Of a stretch of 64,000 nucleotides of DNA, positions 29,606 to 37,662 are shown in pieces. The notes under the pieces are model-generated. The model saw only the letters and a list, made by a program, of their open reading frames with translations, did no database searches and was not told where the DNA came from. Origin of the DNA: Hoeflea sp. (GTDB lineage: Bacteria > Pseudomonadota > Alphaproteobacteria > Rhizobiales > Rhizobiaceae). Each line of letters begins with the position of its first letter. The first letter of the stretch is position 1. The stretch covers positions 186,001 through 250,000 of the forward strand of contig JAHRFE010000029.1 in assembly GCA_019084245.1 (NCBI GenBank), read 5' to 3'. A program made the translations under genes and the position numbers.

Positions 29606-29686
29606 TGCTGCCATCCTTTGTGAGCCAAGCTGAACGTTATCGACTGAGTGCGCGTCATTCCCTTTCCCTTTCGCTTGTTTACGATG

Positions 29687-29752
29687 TATCCAATGGGTAT
29701 GTATATATCCACTGGATATGATTGACGTCAAGTGAAAACTATCCAATGGATA
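29687..29752. promoter_or_regulatory. three 13-bp palindromic operators TATCCAnTGGATA
   Basis: TATCCAATGGGTA at 29687-29699, TATCCACTGGATA at 29706-29718 and TATCCAATGGATA at 29740-29752. They lie between the excisionase-like and Arc-type genes, with start-to-start spacings of 19 and 34 bases. The Arc-type ribbon-helix-helix protein encoded next door is the obvious candidate to bind them. Confidence 0.75.
29702..29731 (-). promoter_or_regulatory. leftward early promoter
   Basis: On the minus strand, TTGACG (29731-29726), an 18-base spacer and TATATA (29707-29702). The -10 box overlaps the middle operator. The -35 box sits in the perfect palindrome TTGACGTCAA (29722-29731), so a rightward -35 also exists, though no good rightward -10 is seen. 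Confidence 0.65.
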
Positions 29753-29776
29753 TATCGATAGGCAAATGGGGAAAAA

Positions 29777-30040
29777 ATGGCGGAGAATCGAACGAACGTA
29801 GATCAGTTCCAGTTGAGGTTCCCTCCTGGGCTCAGAGAGCAGATAAAGGAAGCCGCCCAAAAGAACGCGCGCTCTATGAACGCAGAGATCATTTCGCGTT
29901 TGGAGCACTCGTTTGGCGGGGAGCGGAATCTCGTTGATCGCGTTGATCTGCTTGAGCGCCACGTGAGGGAACTGCAGGGCCGGCCCAATGAAGCGCCTGT
30001 AGAGCGCTACAATCCTTTCACCGGGGAAAGGAAGAGCTGA
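29777..30040 (+). CDS. Arc-family ribbon-helix-helix repressor
   Basis: DNA-binding protein of 87 residues. Residues 8-47 fit the Arc fold: the strand VDQFQLRFPPGLREQIKEAA, then NARSMNAEIISRLEHSF (parts shortened). A short helical tail follows. It faces the leftward operon across the three-operator region and lies three bases before the integrase gene, so it probably represses the early promoter and perhaps its own. Confidence 0.82.
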   Translation: MAENRTNVDQFQLRFPPGLREQIKEAAQKNARSMNAEIISRLEHSFGGERNLVDRVDLLERHVRELQGRPNEAPVERYNPFTGERKS

Positions 30041-30043
30041 ACC

Positions 30044-31246
30044 ATGTCCGTCCGCAAACGCACATGGACCACTGAAAAGGGTGTGGAGAAGTCCGTCTGG
30101 GTGGCCGACTACACGGACGCCACTGGCAAGCGCCGGCTGAAGTCTTTCAAATTGAAAAAAGATGCTGACCAGTTCGCCGCCACGGCCACGGTCGAAGTCA
30201 GGGAAGGCGTTCACGTTGCGGACAGCGCCACGGTAACGGTTGCGGAAGCTGGGGAGTTTTGGCTCAAGAGTTGCGCAAGCGCCGGGCTCGAGCGATCGAC
30301 GCTGAACCAGTACGAACAGCACCTTCGCCTGCACATCGCCCCCATGATCGGGACCACGAAGCTGTCAAAGCTCAACGTGCCTGCCATCAGGGCTTTTCAA
30401 GAGGACTTGCGAGCCGGCGGCCGGTCGGCGGCCATCGTTAAACGGGCAACCGTCAGCCTGGGCAGCATCCTATCCGACTCGCAAGAGCGCGGGCTTGTGG
30501 TGCGCAACGCCGTGCATGAGATGTCCAAGCACCGCGGCAAGATCGCAGGCAAGGCAGAGAAGCGCCAGAAGGCGCGGCTGCGATACGGCATAGACATTCC
30601 CACCATGCAAGAGGTCCGCGCCATTCTGGGCGCCGCTGAGGGCAGATACCGTCCATTGCTGATCACGGCCATATTCACCGGGCTCCGGGCCTCGGAACTT
30701 CGCGGCCTGTCATGGTCCGATGTCGATCTGGAAAAGGGCGTTCTTCACGTTCGACAAAGAGCCGATGCCTATCACGCGATCGGGATGCCGAAATCAGATG
30801 CCGGGCAACGGACAATCCCCCTCACCCCGATGGTGATCAATGCGCTCAAGGAATGGAAGCTGGCCTGTCCGAAAGGCGAACTTGATCTGGTCTTCCCGAA
30901 TGGTGAAGGCAATATCGAATGGCACCAGAACATCATCAAGCGCGGGCTGCATCCAACGCTTATCAGGGCTGGAGTGACGGTCGAAGATCAAAGGACCGGA
31001 GGCGATACTTTGATCAAACCGAAATACACCGGCCTGCATTCCCTTCGTCACTGGTTCGCGTCATGGTGCATCAACAGCAAGGCCGATGGCGGCCTGGAGT
31101 TGTCGCCAAAAGCGGTCCAGACCCGCATGGGGCATAGTTCAATTCAGGTGACGTTTGACACCTACGGCCACTTGTTCCCGGCCACCGATGAAGCCCAGGT
31201 TTTGGCCGATGCAGAGAGCCGCCTTTTGTCGGTCAATGCGACATAG
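30044..31246 (+). CDS. tyrosine-type site-specific integrase
   Basis: Recombinase of 400 residues that integrates the element at tRNA-Gln. An N-terminal arm-binding part (to ~60), a SAM-like core-binding domain (~65-165) and the catalytic domain are present. The catalytic set is complete: Arg215 (TGLRASELR), Lys250, His332 and Arg335 (LHSLRHW), His364 (MGHSS) and the nucleophile Tyr374 (DTYGHLF). It lies 48 bases from the attR core, the usual place, and three bases after the Arc-type gene. Confidence 0.95.
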   Translation: MSVRKRTWTTEKGVEKSVWVADYTDATGKRRLKSFKLKKDADQFAATATVEVREGVHVADSATVTVAEAGEFWLKSCASAGLERSTLNQYEQHLRLHIAPMIGTTKLSKLNVPAIRAFQEDLRAGGRSAAIVKRATVSLGSILSDSQERGLVVRNAVHEMSKHRGKIAGKAEKRQKARLRYGIDIPTMQEVRAILGAAEGRYRPLLITAIFTGLRASELRGLSWSDVDLEKGVLHVRQRADAYHAIGMPKSDAGQRTIPLTPMVINALKEWKLACPKGELDLVFPNGEGNIEWHQNIIKRGLHPTLIRAGVTVEDQRTGGDTLIKPKYTGLHSLRHWFASWCINSKADGGLELSPKAVQTRMGHSSIQVTFDTYGHLFPATDEAQVLADAESRLLSVNAT

Positions 31247-31255
31247 ATGCGACAT
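31235..31255. repeat. candidate integrase arm-type sites, right end
   Basis: AATGCGACAT (31235-31244) and GATGCGACAT (31246-31255) in direct orientation, across the integrase stop codon and 40 bases from attR. They differ by one base in the centre from the GATGCAACAT copies at the left end. Confidence 0.45.
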
Positions 31256-31294
31256 GGTGGCAATTCTCTCAATGAATTCAGTATCAGAACAAAC

Positions 31295-31339
31295 ACTCTG
31301 ACTCCGTTAGTCCTGGTTCGAATCCAGGTTCCCCAGCCA
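31295..31339 (+). repeat. attR core (45-bp direct repeat)
   Basis: Exact copy of the last 45 bases of tRNA-Gln (14547-14591), preceded by unrelated sequence, so it is a tRNA fragment and not a working gene. The 270 bases after it, up to 31610, hold no gene I can support. Confidence 0.93.
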
Positions 31340-31610
31340 GAACTCACTTACTTTAGAATTCAAATATTTAACGGTTCTCCAAATTGACCGGCGCAACAGG
31401 TTTCCGATGCAGCCAGCCGGATCAGCTCGGTGGATTGGATCAAGTCGCTTCATCAGCGAATTTGCAAGCTTTCGAAATCGATTCCGGTTTAGCGACTTAG
31501 GCAGCAGTCACGACGCCGCGGTGTTCCATCAGGCTGGGGGCAGACAAGTGAAGGGGCATAGCCGTTCCTTTTGCCTCCTGGGGTCCGAAATCCAGAGGCG
31601 GGGCCGATAG

Positions 31611-32768
31611 TCAGTATCCGGCGCGATAGATCGCCAGGGCATCCGCTTCGGTCACCTGCCGCGGGTTGTTGACCAGAAGCCGGGTCTGGTTCATGGCGTC
31701 GGAAGCGAGGCGCGGCAGGACGTCCTCGGGGATGTTCATGGCGCGCAGGGTCTGCTGCAGACCGCAGGCGGCCGACAGGTCGGCCAGCCGGTCGCAGAAC
31801 GCCGCCGCTCTTTCCTGGCCTTCGAACTTCGCCAGTTCGGGGAAGGCAAAGGGCGCCAGTTCGGCATAGGGTTGCGGCGTGGTCACGATGTTGAAGCGCA
31901 GAACATGGGGCAGCACCAGCGCATTGGAAAGACCGTGCGGGATGTGGAAATGCCCGCCCAGCGGATAGGCCAGTGCGTGCACCGCGGCCACCGGCGCGTT
32001 TGCAAACGCCTGCCCCGCCAGCATCGATCCGAGCAGCATTTCCGAACGGGCGGCAATATCACTGCCTTCATGGACCGCCTTGAGCAGGGACCGGCCCATC
32101 AGGGTGAGCGCCTGCGTCGCCAGCATTCGCGACAGCGGATTGTTGTTGGCGTTGCCCGAGGCATAGGCCTCGATCGCGTGCACCATGGCGTCGATGCCGG
32201 TTGCCGCGGTGATGTGAGCCGGCAACCCCAGGGTCAGTTCCGGGTCCAGCACCGCCACATCGGGGAGAATAACCGGCGAGACCACGCCCATCTTCTCATT
32301 CGTGCCTGTGGTGACAATCGAGATCGGCGTCACTTCCGAACCGGTGCCGGCCGTTGTCGGCACCAGGATCAGCGGCAGCCGCGGACCCTTGACGTTGCCG
32401 ACCCCATACATGGTCTTGAGCGTTTCCTGCCCCAGCGCCAGAACCGAGACCAGCTTGGCCACATCCAGCGACGACCCGCCGCCAAGCCCTATGATGCCAT
32501 CGACGGAGGCAGCTTTGGCCTGCTCGACAGCGGCCAGAATGACAGCTTCCGGCGGATCCGCCTGCACATCAGAAAACATCTCGACGGCAACACCGGCCGC
32601 TTCAAGCATTAAAAGCGCCCGTTCGACAATTCCCGTCCGCAGCATGCCCGGATCGGTGATCAGCATCACCCGGTCGCCGATCTGGGCACGGGCGATCTCG
32701 CCGAGCCTGTCGAGCTGTCCCGCACCGAACTGGATGCTTTTTGAAGTGTTGAAGATGAATGGCGTCAC
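31611..32768 (-). CDS. iron-containing alcohol dehydrogenase
   Basis: NAD(P)-dependent group III alcohol dehydrogenase, 385 residues. The cofactor site is IGLGGGSSLDVAK; iron ligands lie in AATGIDAMVHAIEAY and HALAYPLGGHFHIPHGLSNAL. The GTG at 32768 is chosen as start because GGGAGAG stands just before it. It lies beside the aromatic catabolic genes but is transcribed away from them. It could reduce maleylacetate or an aldehyde; the second homologue at 36555 is the clearer maleylacetate reductase. Confidence 0.87.
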   Translation of the reverse strand: MTPFIFNTSKSIQFGAGQLDRLGEIARAQIGDRVMLITDPGMLRTGIVERALLMLEAAGVAVEMFSDVQADPPEAVILAAVEQAKAASVDGIIGLGGGSSLDVAKLVSVLALGQETLKTMYGVGNVKGPRLPLILVPTTAGTGSEVTPISIVTTGTNEKMGVVSPVILPDVAVLDPELTLGLPAHITAATGIDAMVHAIEAYASGNANNNPLSRMLATQALTLMGRSLLKAVHEGSDIAARSEMLLGSMLAGQAFANAPVAAVHALAYPLGGHFHIPHGLSNALVLPHVLRFNIVTTPQPYAELAPFAFPELAKFEGQERAAAFCDRLADLSAACGLQQTLRAMNIPEDVLPRLASDAMNQTRLLVNNPRQVTEADALAIYRAGY

Positions 32769-33014
32769 GGTGCTCTCCCTGATCCTGGCGATGGTTATCT
32801 TGGCAATCGAATGGCAGGCCGCCAAGGCTGAATGCGACGTGGACGCCCCGATCCCTTGCCGAGCGGGCAGATGCAGCCATGCCGATCATAGCCGAGCCGA
32901 TGGGCGGGTCCACGCCTGACGTTGCGATTTGATTTGGAAAGAAGCCGCATGTCGTCTGGTCATCGCTTGATGGCATCGGCAACCTGCCCGGGCAACCGGA
33001 TTTCACTTGACGGG

Positions 33015-33974
33015 TCAAGGCGGGCTGTTGCCCCAGACCACGGCGTCCTCGTGGCGCTTGATCAGCTGACGCAGGTCATCGAAGCGGGTGGAAATGTGGC
33101 GGGCGAGCTTTTCCGCCGCGGGGATTCGAGGGCGTCCCTCGAGGCGGAGAATCCCCAGCGTCCGGGTCGGTTGCGGGATTTCCACCGGCAGCACCGTGAC
33201 CTTGCGGTCCTTGCGGTGGGCGAAGACCACCGAATGCGGCAGCACGGTGAGCGCATCGGTTTCCTCAAGGTAGTTGAACACCGACAGGAGCGAGCCGCCT
33301 GAATAGCGGATGTTGATTTCGGTCATGCCGATTGACAGCAGAATGGCGTGCAGGTCGGCAAGCAGCGGCGATCCGGGCAGTGGTGCGATCCAGGGGTAGT
33401 CGACAAGGTCGCTGGTGCTCAACCGGCGGCGGCTGAGCAGCGGGTGGGTTACGCGGCAGGCGACGATGTTCCGGCCGGGCAGGATCGGCGTAAAGGTCAG
33501 CCCCTTCGCCGCATCGACCAGCCCGAGCGGACAGATGGCGAGATCGAGCTGGTTGACCACCAGCCCGCTGCCCAGATCCGGAAGATTGCCATAGGACTGG
33601 TCGACGCGGATATCGGGCTCGCGGACCTGGAACTCGCCGATCATGCGGCTGATGAAGGCATCCATGAAGAACGGCACCCCGGCGATGCGGACGGTACCCA
33701 CGGAGCCGGCGCGGAAGCCGAGGATGGTTTCAGACGCGCGGCGCGAGGCTTCCAGGATGACGCGGCCGTGCTCGGCCAGCTGCTGGCCGATGATGGTCGG
33801 CTCGAGCGGCCGTTTGCCCGGCTTGAACAGCGGCTCGCCGACGCGCTTTTCCAGCGTCGACAGAGTGCGCGACACCGCCGGCTGCGACAGGCCGAGCAGC
33901 AGGGCGGCTTCCGTCACGCTGCCGGTTTCCACGACCGCTGCCAGCTGGCTGAGGTGTTTCTCGTCAAGCTTCAT
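33015..33974 (-). CDS. LysR family regulator, probably of the aromatic catabolic genes
   Basis: Regulator of 319 residues. The winged HTH covers residues 5-64 (LSQLAAVVETGSVTEAALLLGLSQPAVSRTL, shortened), followed by the inducer-binding domain from GTVRIAGVPFFMDAF. It is divergent from the first intradiol dioxygenase across 83 bases, the classic arrangement for catabolic LysR activators. An AT-rich stretch (GTTATATTAAT) lies in that gap. Confidence 0.87.
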   Translation of the reverse strand: MKLDEKHLSQLAAVVETGSVTEAALLLGLSQPAVSRTLSTLEKRVGEPLFKPGKRPLEPTIIGQQLAEHGRVILEASRRASETILGFRAGSVGTVRIAGVPFFMDAFISRMIGEFQVREPDIRVDQSYGNLPDLGSGLVVNQLDLAICPLGLVDAAKGLTFTPILPGRNIVACRVTHPLLSRRRLSTSDLVDYPWIAPLPGSPLLADLHAILLSIGMTEINIRYSGGSLLSVFNYLEETDALTVLPHSVVFAHRKDRKVTVLPVEIPQPTRTLGILRLEGRPRIPAAEKLARHISTRFDDLRQLIKRHEDAVVWGNSPP

Positions 33975-34057
33975 ATCAAAATGTTATATTAATCCCGAAA
34001 CAAATAATAGCTGCGCTTCTCCCATCACCTATACTCGCCTCGGAGGAGGAGTTTGGG

Positions 34058-34921
34058 ATGGATGTACGGGCGACCGACATAACCATGAAAAGCGCGGCAC
34101 GTGCGTTTGCCGAGCGGCTCCACGCTGCGCCCGACAAGCGGCTGGCCCGCTTCATGGGCGAGTTCCTCACTGATTTCGCCGACCTCGCCGACCGGATGAA
34201 CATGAGCCGGGCGGAACTGCAGGCGGCGATCGGATTCCTCACGGAAGTGGGCGAGGCCTGCTCGGAACGACGCCAGGAATGGGTGCTGCTCGCCGACGTG
34301 CTGGGGCTGACCAGCGCCTTCGAACGGCGCCATGCGGCGCTTCCCGACCGCGCCACGCCCAACACGCTGGCCGGACCGTTCTACAGGCCGGGCGCGCCGC
34401 GCCGCGCCGACAACGAGAGCATCTGCCTCGACGGCAAGGGCACGCCGCTGGTGTTCACCGCACGGCTTCTGAACAATGACGGCCAGCCGGTGCCCAGCGC
34501 CCGGATCGAGGTCTGGCACGCCAATGGAGATGGCGTTTACGAGAACCAGGCCCCGGACATGCAGCCGGAGTTCAACCTGCGCGGCACCTATACGTCCGGC
34601 CCCGACGGAAGCGTCCGGATCGTCACCGTCCGCCCCCGCGGCTACCGCATTCCCGACGACGGGCCGGTGGGACGGCTGCTGGGTCAACTCGGACTTCCGA
34701 CCATGCGCCCTGCGCATCTGCAGTTCCGGATTTCGGCGTCAGGCCACCAGACGCTGATCACCCATGTGTTCGACAGGAGCGATCCGGCGATAGCCGCCGA
34801 CCCCCTGTTCGCCGTCGATCCCGCTCTGCTGGCCGATTTCGAAGCGTCGGACGAGGGCGGAACGGCGTGTGCCTTCACTTTCGTCCTCGCGCGGGATGAG
34901 CATCGATCGAATCAGACTTGA
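34058..34921 (+). CDS. intradiol ring-cleavage dioxygenase paralogue with altered iron site
   Basis: Member of the catechol/hydroxyquinol 1,2-dioxygenase family, 287 residues. It has the N-terminal dimerisation helices, PNTLAGPFYRPGAP, and the two iron-ligand tyrosines (Tyr161 in GVYENQ, Tyr196 in RGYRIPDDGPVG). The usual RPAH(I/M)HF reads RPAHLQF, so the first ligand His220 is kept and the second is Gln222. It may therefore be inactive, altered, or a partner of the intact paralogue at 44191. GGAGGAG precedes the ATG. It opens the rightward catabolic operon. Confidence 0.85.
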   Translation: MDVRATDITMKSAARAFAERLHAAPDKRLARFMGEFLTDFADLADRMNMSRAELQAAIGFLTEVGEACSERRQEWVLLADVLGLTSAFERRHAALPDRATPNTLAGPFYRPGAPRRADNESICLDGKGTPLVFTARLLNNDGQPVPSARIEVWHANGDGVYENQAPDMQPEFNLRGTYTSGPDGSVRIVTVRPRGYRIPDDGPVGRLLGQLGLPTMRPAHLQFRISASGHQTLITHVFDRSDPAIAADPLFAVDPALLADFEASDEGGTACAFTFVLARDEHRSNQT

Positions 34922-34938
34922 ACCTTGGGAGAGAGACA

Positions 34939-35904
34939 ATGTCGACAATCAGCGGATATCATCACCTGACCATGAGCACCGATGGCGCCCAGGAGGATTT
35001 TGACTTTTTCACGAAAGTTCTGGGGCTCTATTCGGTCAAGCGGACCGTGCTGTTCGATGGCACCATCCCGGTCTACCATCTCTATTACGGCGCGAAGAAC
35101 GGTGATGAATCGACCATCATCACCACCTTCCCGTTCCGCAAGCCGGGCATCTACGGACGCCGCGGCACCAACCAGTCGAAGGTCGTGCAGCAGTCGATCC
35201 CGGTCGGCGCGTCGGACTTCTGGGTCAACCGCCTCGGCGAGCGTGGCATCGAGGCGCGCAAGACCAGCCGCTTCGGCATCGACCGGGTGGAGTTCAAGCA
35301 CCCCTGCGGCATTGAACTGCAACTGGTCGAAAATCCCGCTGACAACCGCATCCCGATCGCCAACCCGGCGCAGGGCATCTCCGCCGAACACGGCATCAAG
35401 GGCATTTATGGCGGCGTCATCGCGGTCACCGACCGCAACGCCATGGATGATTTCCTCACGATTGCCCTGCCGCTGAAGAAGATGGCCGACGATGCAGACG
35501 GCATGGCCTATGAAGTGCCCAATGCCAACGGGCCGACGAGTGTCGTGGAAGTCACCGAGATCCGGGACGAGCCGCAGGGCACCTGGACGCTTTCGGGCGG
35601 GACGATCCACCATTTCGCGCTCAACACCGGCAACGAAGAAAATCAGCTCAAGCTCAGGGCGCATATCGAAGGCCTCGGCTTTACCGACATCTCCGAGCAG
35701 AAGGACCGCAACTACTTCAAGTCCTGCTATGTGCGCTCGCCCGGCGGGGCGCTGTTCGAGATCGCCTGGACGGTGCCGGAAGGCTGGGCCAAGGACGAGC
35801 CGGCCGATGCGATCGGGTCCACGCTCGTCTTCCCGCCCTGGTTCGAGCACCGCCGCGAAGAGCTGATGGCCGGGCTTGAGCCTGCCAGCTTCCAGAACGC
35901 CTGA
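34939..35904 (+). CDS. VOC-family ring-cleaving dioxygenase (MhqO-like)
   Basis: Type I extradiol-like protein of the vicinal-oxygen-chelate fold, 321 residues with two repeats. It begins MSTISGYHHLTMSTD and has VLGLYSVKRTVLFD, which resemble the hydroquinone-linked MhqO family of Bacillus. Metal ligands are probably the His in HHLT, the His in IHHFALN and the Glu in ALFEIAW. It may cleave hydroquinones or detoxify a quinone intermediate. The ATG at 34939 has GGGAGAGAG upstream and follows the dioxygenase by 17 bases. Confidence 0.82.
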   Translation: MSTISGYHHLTMSTDGAQEDFDFFTKVLGLYSVKRTVLFDGTIPVYHLYYGAKNGDESTIITTFPFRKPGIYGRRGTNQSKVVQQSIPVGASDFWVNRLGERGIEARKTSRFGIDRVEFKHPCGIELQLVENPADNRIPIANPAQGISAEHGIKGIYGGVIAVTDRNAMDDFLTIALPLKKMADDADGMAYEVPNANGPTSVVEVTEIRDEPQGTWTLSGGTIHHFALNTGNEENQLKLRAHIEGLGFTDISEQKDRNYFKSCYVRSPGGALFEIAWTVPEGWAKDEPADAIGSTLVFPPWFEHRREELMAGLEPASFQNA

Positions 35905-35913
35905 GCCGGCGGG

Positions 35914-36558
35914 ATGGCTGGGACCCTGACATCAGGAGCTTCGGTGGAGACCGCCCGCGCGGTCTGCGTCTTCCTGCACGGCCGCGGCCAGAGTGCCGCG
36001 CAGATGCAGGAGGAGGTGATTGCACGGCTCGACGCGCCCGATGTGCATTTCGTCCTGCCGCAGTCGCCGCAACCGGCTTGGTACGACGTCAAGGCGGTGG
36101 ATCCCCTGACCGGGACCACCGCCACACAGCTCGACGCGGCGCTGGCCCTGGTTCGGGCGGCACTTGCTTCGGCGTCCAGGGCAGCCCCCGGCCGGCCGGT
36201 GGTCATTGCCGGGTTCTCGCAGGGCGCCTGCCTTGCCACCGAATATCTGCTGCGCGGCGGCAGGGCGGACGCGGCCGTGCTCTTGACCGGATGCCGCGTC
36301 GGCGCGCCTGACGCAAACCTGCCTGAAACCCTGGCGGCTTCGATCCCTGTCTATGCCTCCAACGGCGACGACGATCCCTGGGTGCCGCTGTGGGCGTGGC
36401 GGAAGGCGCAGGAAGCCCTGACCCGTCACGGCGCACGCGTCCACTCAGCGGTTTTCCCCGGCCGAGACCATCTGGTGTCGGATGATGAAATCGAAGCCTT
36501 TTCCAGCCTGCTGCGCAGGGTTGGTGAAGGCACAGACCTGCCGGAGTACACGACATGA
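35914..36558 (+). CDS. phospholipase/carboxylesterase family hydrolase
   Basis: Alpha/beta hydrolase of 214 residues. The triad is Ser102 in AGFSQGA, the Asp in GDDDPWVPL and the His in GRDHLVSDDE; CVFLHGRGQ forms the oxyanion strand. MhqD of Bacillus, from the same family, accompanies MhqO in hydroquinone resistance, and the same pair is adjacent here. It overlaps the next gene by four bases. Confidence 0.83.
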   Translation: MAGTLTSGASVETARAVCVFLHGRGQSAAQMQEEVIARLDAPDVHFVLPQSPQPAWYDVKAVDPLTGTTATQLDAALALVRAALASASRAAPGRPVVIAGFSQGACLATEYLLRGGRADAAVLLTGCRVGAPDANLPETLAASIPVYASNGDDDPWVPLWAWRKAQEALTRHGARVHSAVFPGRDHLVSDDEIEAFSSLLRRVGEGTDLPEYTT

Positions 36559-37622
36559 CATTGCCCACGGACGGCTTCATCTTCCCCGGCATTTCGACCC
36601 GTGTCGTCTTCGGCCCGGGAACGCTTGCGCGCACCGCCGAGGAAGTCGAGCGCCTGGGCGGCAATCGGGCCCTGGTGCTGTCGACGCCGAACCAGGCCGA
36701 TGACGCCAAGTCGCTTTCGACCCAGCTCGGCGCGCTGTCGGCGGGAACCTTCTGTGAAGCCGCCATGCACACGCCGGTCGAGGTGACCGAGAAGGCGCTG
36801 GAAGCCTTCAGGCAGAGCGGCGCTGATTGCGTGGTCTCGATCGGCGGCGGCTCCACCATCGGGCTCGGCAAGGCGATTGCCACCCGCACCGGCGTCAACC
36901 AGATCGCCATTCCCACGACCTATGCCGGCTCGGAGATGACCGACATTCTGGGCGAGACCGAGAACGGGCGGAAGACGACAAGGCGGGACGCGTCGATCCG
37001 GCCGGAAACGGTGATCTACGACGTCGACCTCACGCTCACCCTGCCCGCCCAGATGACCGTGACCTCGGCGCTCAACGCCATCGCCCATGGCGTCGAGGCG
37101 CTTTATGCGCCGGATGCCAATCCGGTGACGAGCCTGATGGCGGTCGAGGCCATGCGCGCATTCAAGGCCGGATTGCCGGTCCTGCGCGAGACGCCGCGCG
37201 ACGCGGAGGCGCGCGCGCGGGTGCTTTATGGCGCATGGCTTTGCTCCACCGCGCTCGGCTATGTCGCGATGTCGCTGCACCACAAGCTCGCCCACGTGAT
37301 CGGCGGCAGTTTCAACACGCCGCATGCCGAGACCCACGCCATCCTGCTGCCGCACACGACAAGCTTCAATTCGGCGGCGACCGATGCGCTCAAGCCGATG
37401 GAGGAGATCTTTGGCGCGACGCCGGGAGCCGGTCTCTGGGACTTCGCCAAGCAAGCCGATGCACCGATGCGTCTGCAGGATCTCGGCCTGAGCGAAGCCG
37501 ATCTCGACACCGCCGCCGAAATCGCGGTTCAAAATTCCTACGCAAATCCGCGGCCCTTCACGCAGGACGACATCAGGTCCCTGCTGCAGGCCGCCTGGGA
37601 AGGGCGGAGGCCCGAACACTGA
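36555..37622 (+). CDS. maleylacetate reductase
   Basis: Reduces maleylacetate to 3-oxoadipate with NAD(P)H, the step after intradiol cleavage of hydroxyquinol or chlorocatechols. The product is 355 residues of the iron-alcohol-dehydrogenase superfamily, with SIGGGSTIGLGKAIA, IPTTYAGSEMTDILGETE, LNAIAHGVEALYAP and HHKLAHVIGGSFNTPHAETHAILLPH (shortened), all typical of MacA/TftE-type enzymes. It is translationally coupled to the esterase gene. Confidence 0.92.
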   Translation: MTLPTDGFIFPGISTRVVFGPGTLARTAEEVERLGGNRALVLSTPNQADDAKSLSTQLGALSAGTFCEAAMHTPVEVTEKALEAFRQSGADCVVSIGGGSTIGLGKAIATRTGVNQIAIPTTYAGSEMTDILGETENGRKTTRRDASIRPETVIYDVDLTLTLPAQMTVTSALNAIAHGVEALYAPDANPVTSLMAVEAMRAFKAGLPVLRETPRDAEARARVLYGAWLCSTALGYVAMSLHHKLAHVIGGSFNTPHAETHAILLPHTTSFNSAATDALKPMEEIFGATPGAGLWDFAKQADAPMRLQDLGLSEADLDTAAEIAVQNSYANPRPFTQDDIRSLLQAAWEGRRPEH

Positions 37623-37662
37623 AGCAGACGTCAGACTCAATCGTTCACGGGAGGATAAGCAG

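Larger units (their letters stand above)
14547..31339. mobile_element. 16.8-kb integrated phage-like element in tRNA-Gln
   Basis: The boundaries are the 45-bp direct repeats of the tRNA-Gln 3' end. A tyrosine integrase lies just inside the right end. Contents in order: retropepsin-like and zinc-ribbon genes; a leftward operon with terminases, head-completion, capsid, protease and portal genes; a rightward tape-measure-like gene; a leftward early operon with small genes; an Arc-type repressor; the integrase. No genes for tail tube, baseplate, fibres or lysis are recognised. It is therefore a tail-less satellite-like element or a decayed siphophage. Confidence 0.92.

Noticed and set aside
29414-30334. 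A 306-codon minus-strand open frame covering the Arc-type gene and operators
   Set aside because: Only its last 63 codons look like a protein (the AlpA-like HTH); the rest is antisense to the Arc-type gene and runs through the promoter region.
14547-31339. Gene transfer agent cluster
   Set aside because: Rhodobacterales/Rhizobiales GTA clusters have tail, baseplate and peptidase genes and no integrase or att repeats; this region has an integrase and att sites and lacks tail genes.
31295-31339. A second tRNA-Gln gene
   Set aside because: Only the 3' 45 bases are present; there is no acceptor 5' strand or D arm, so it is the att repeat.
31407-31610. A 67-codon frame after attR
   Set aside because: No ribosome site, no family likeness, and composition like non-coding DNA.
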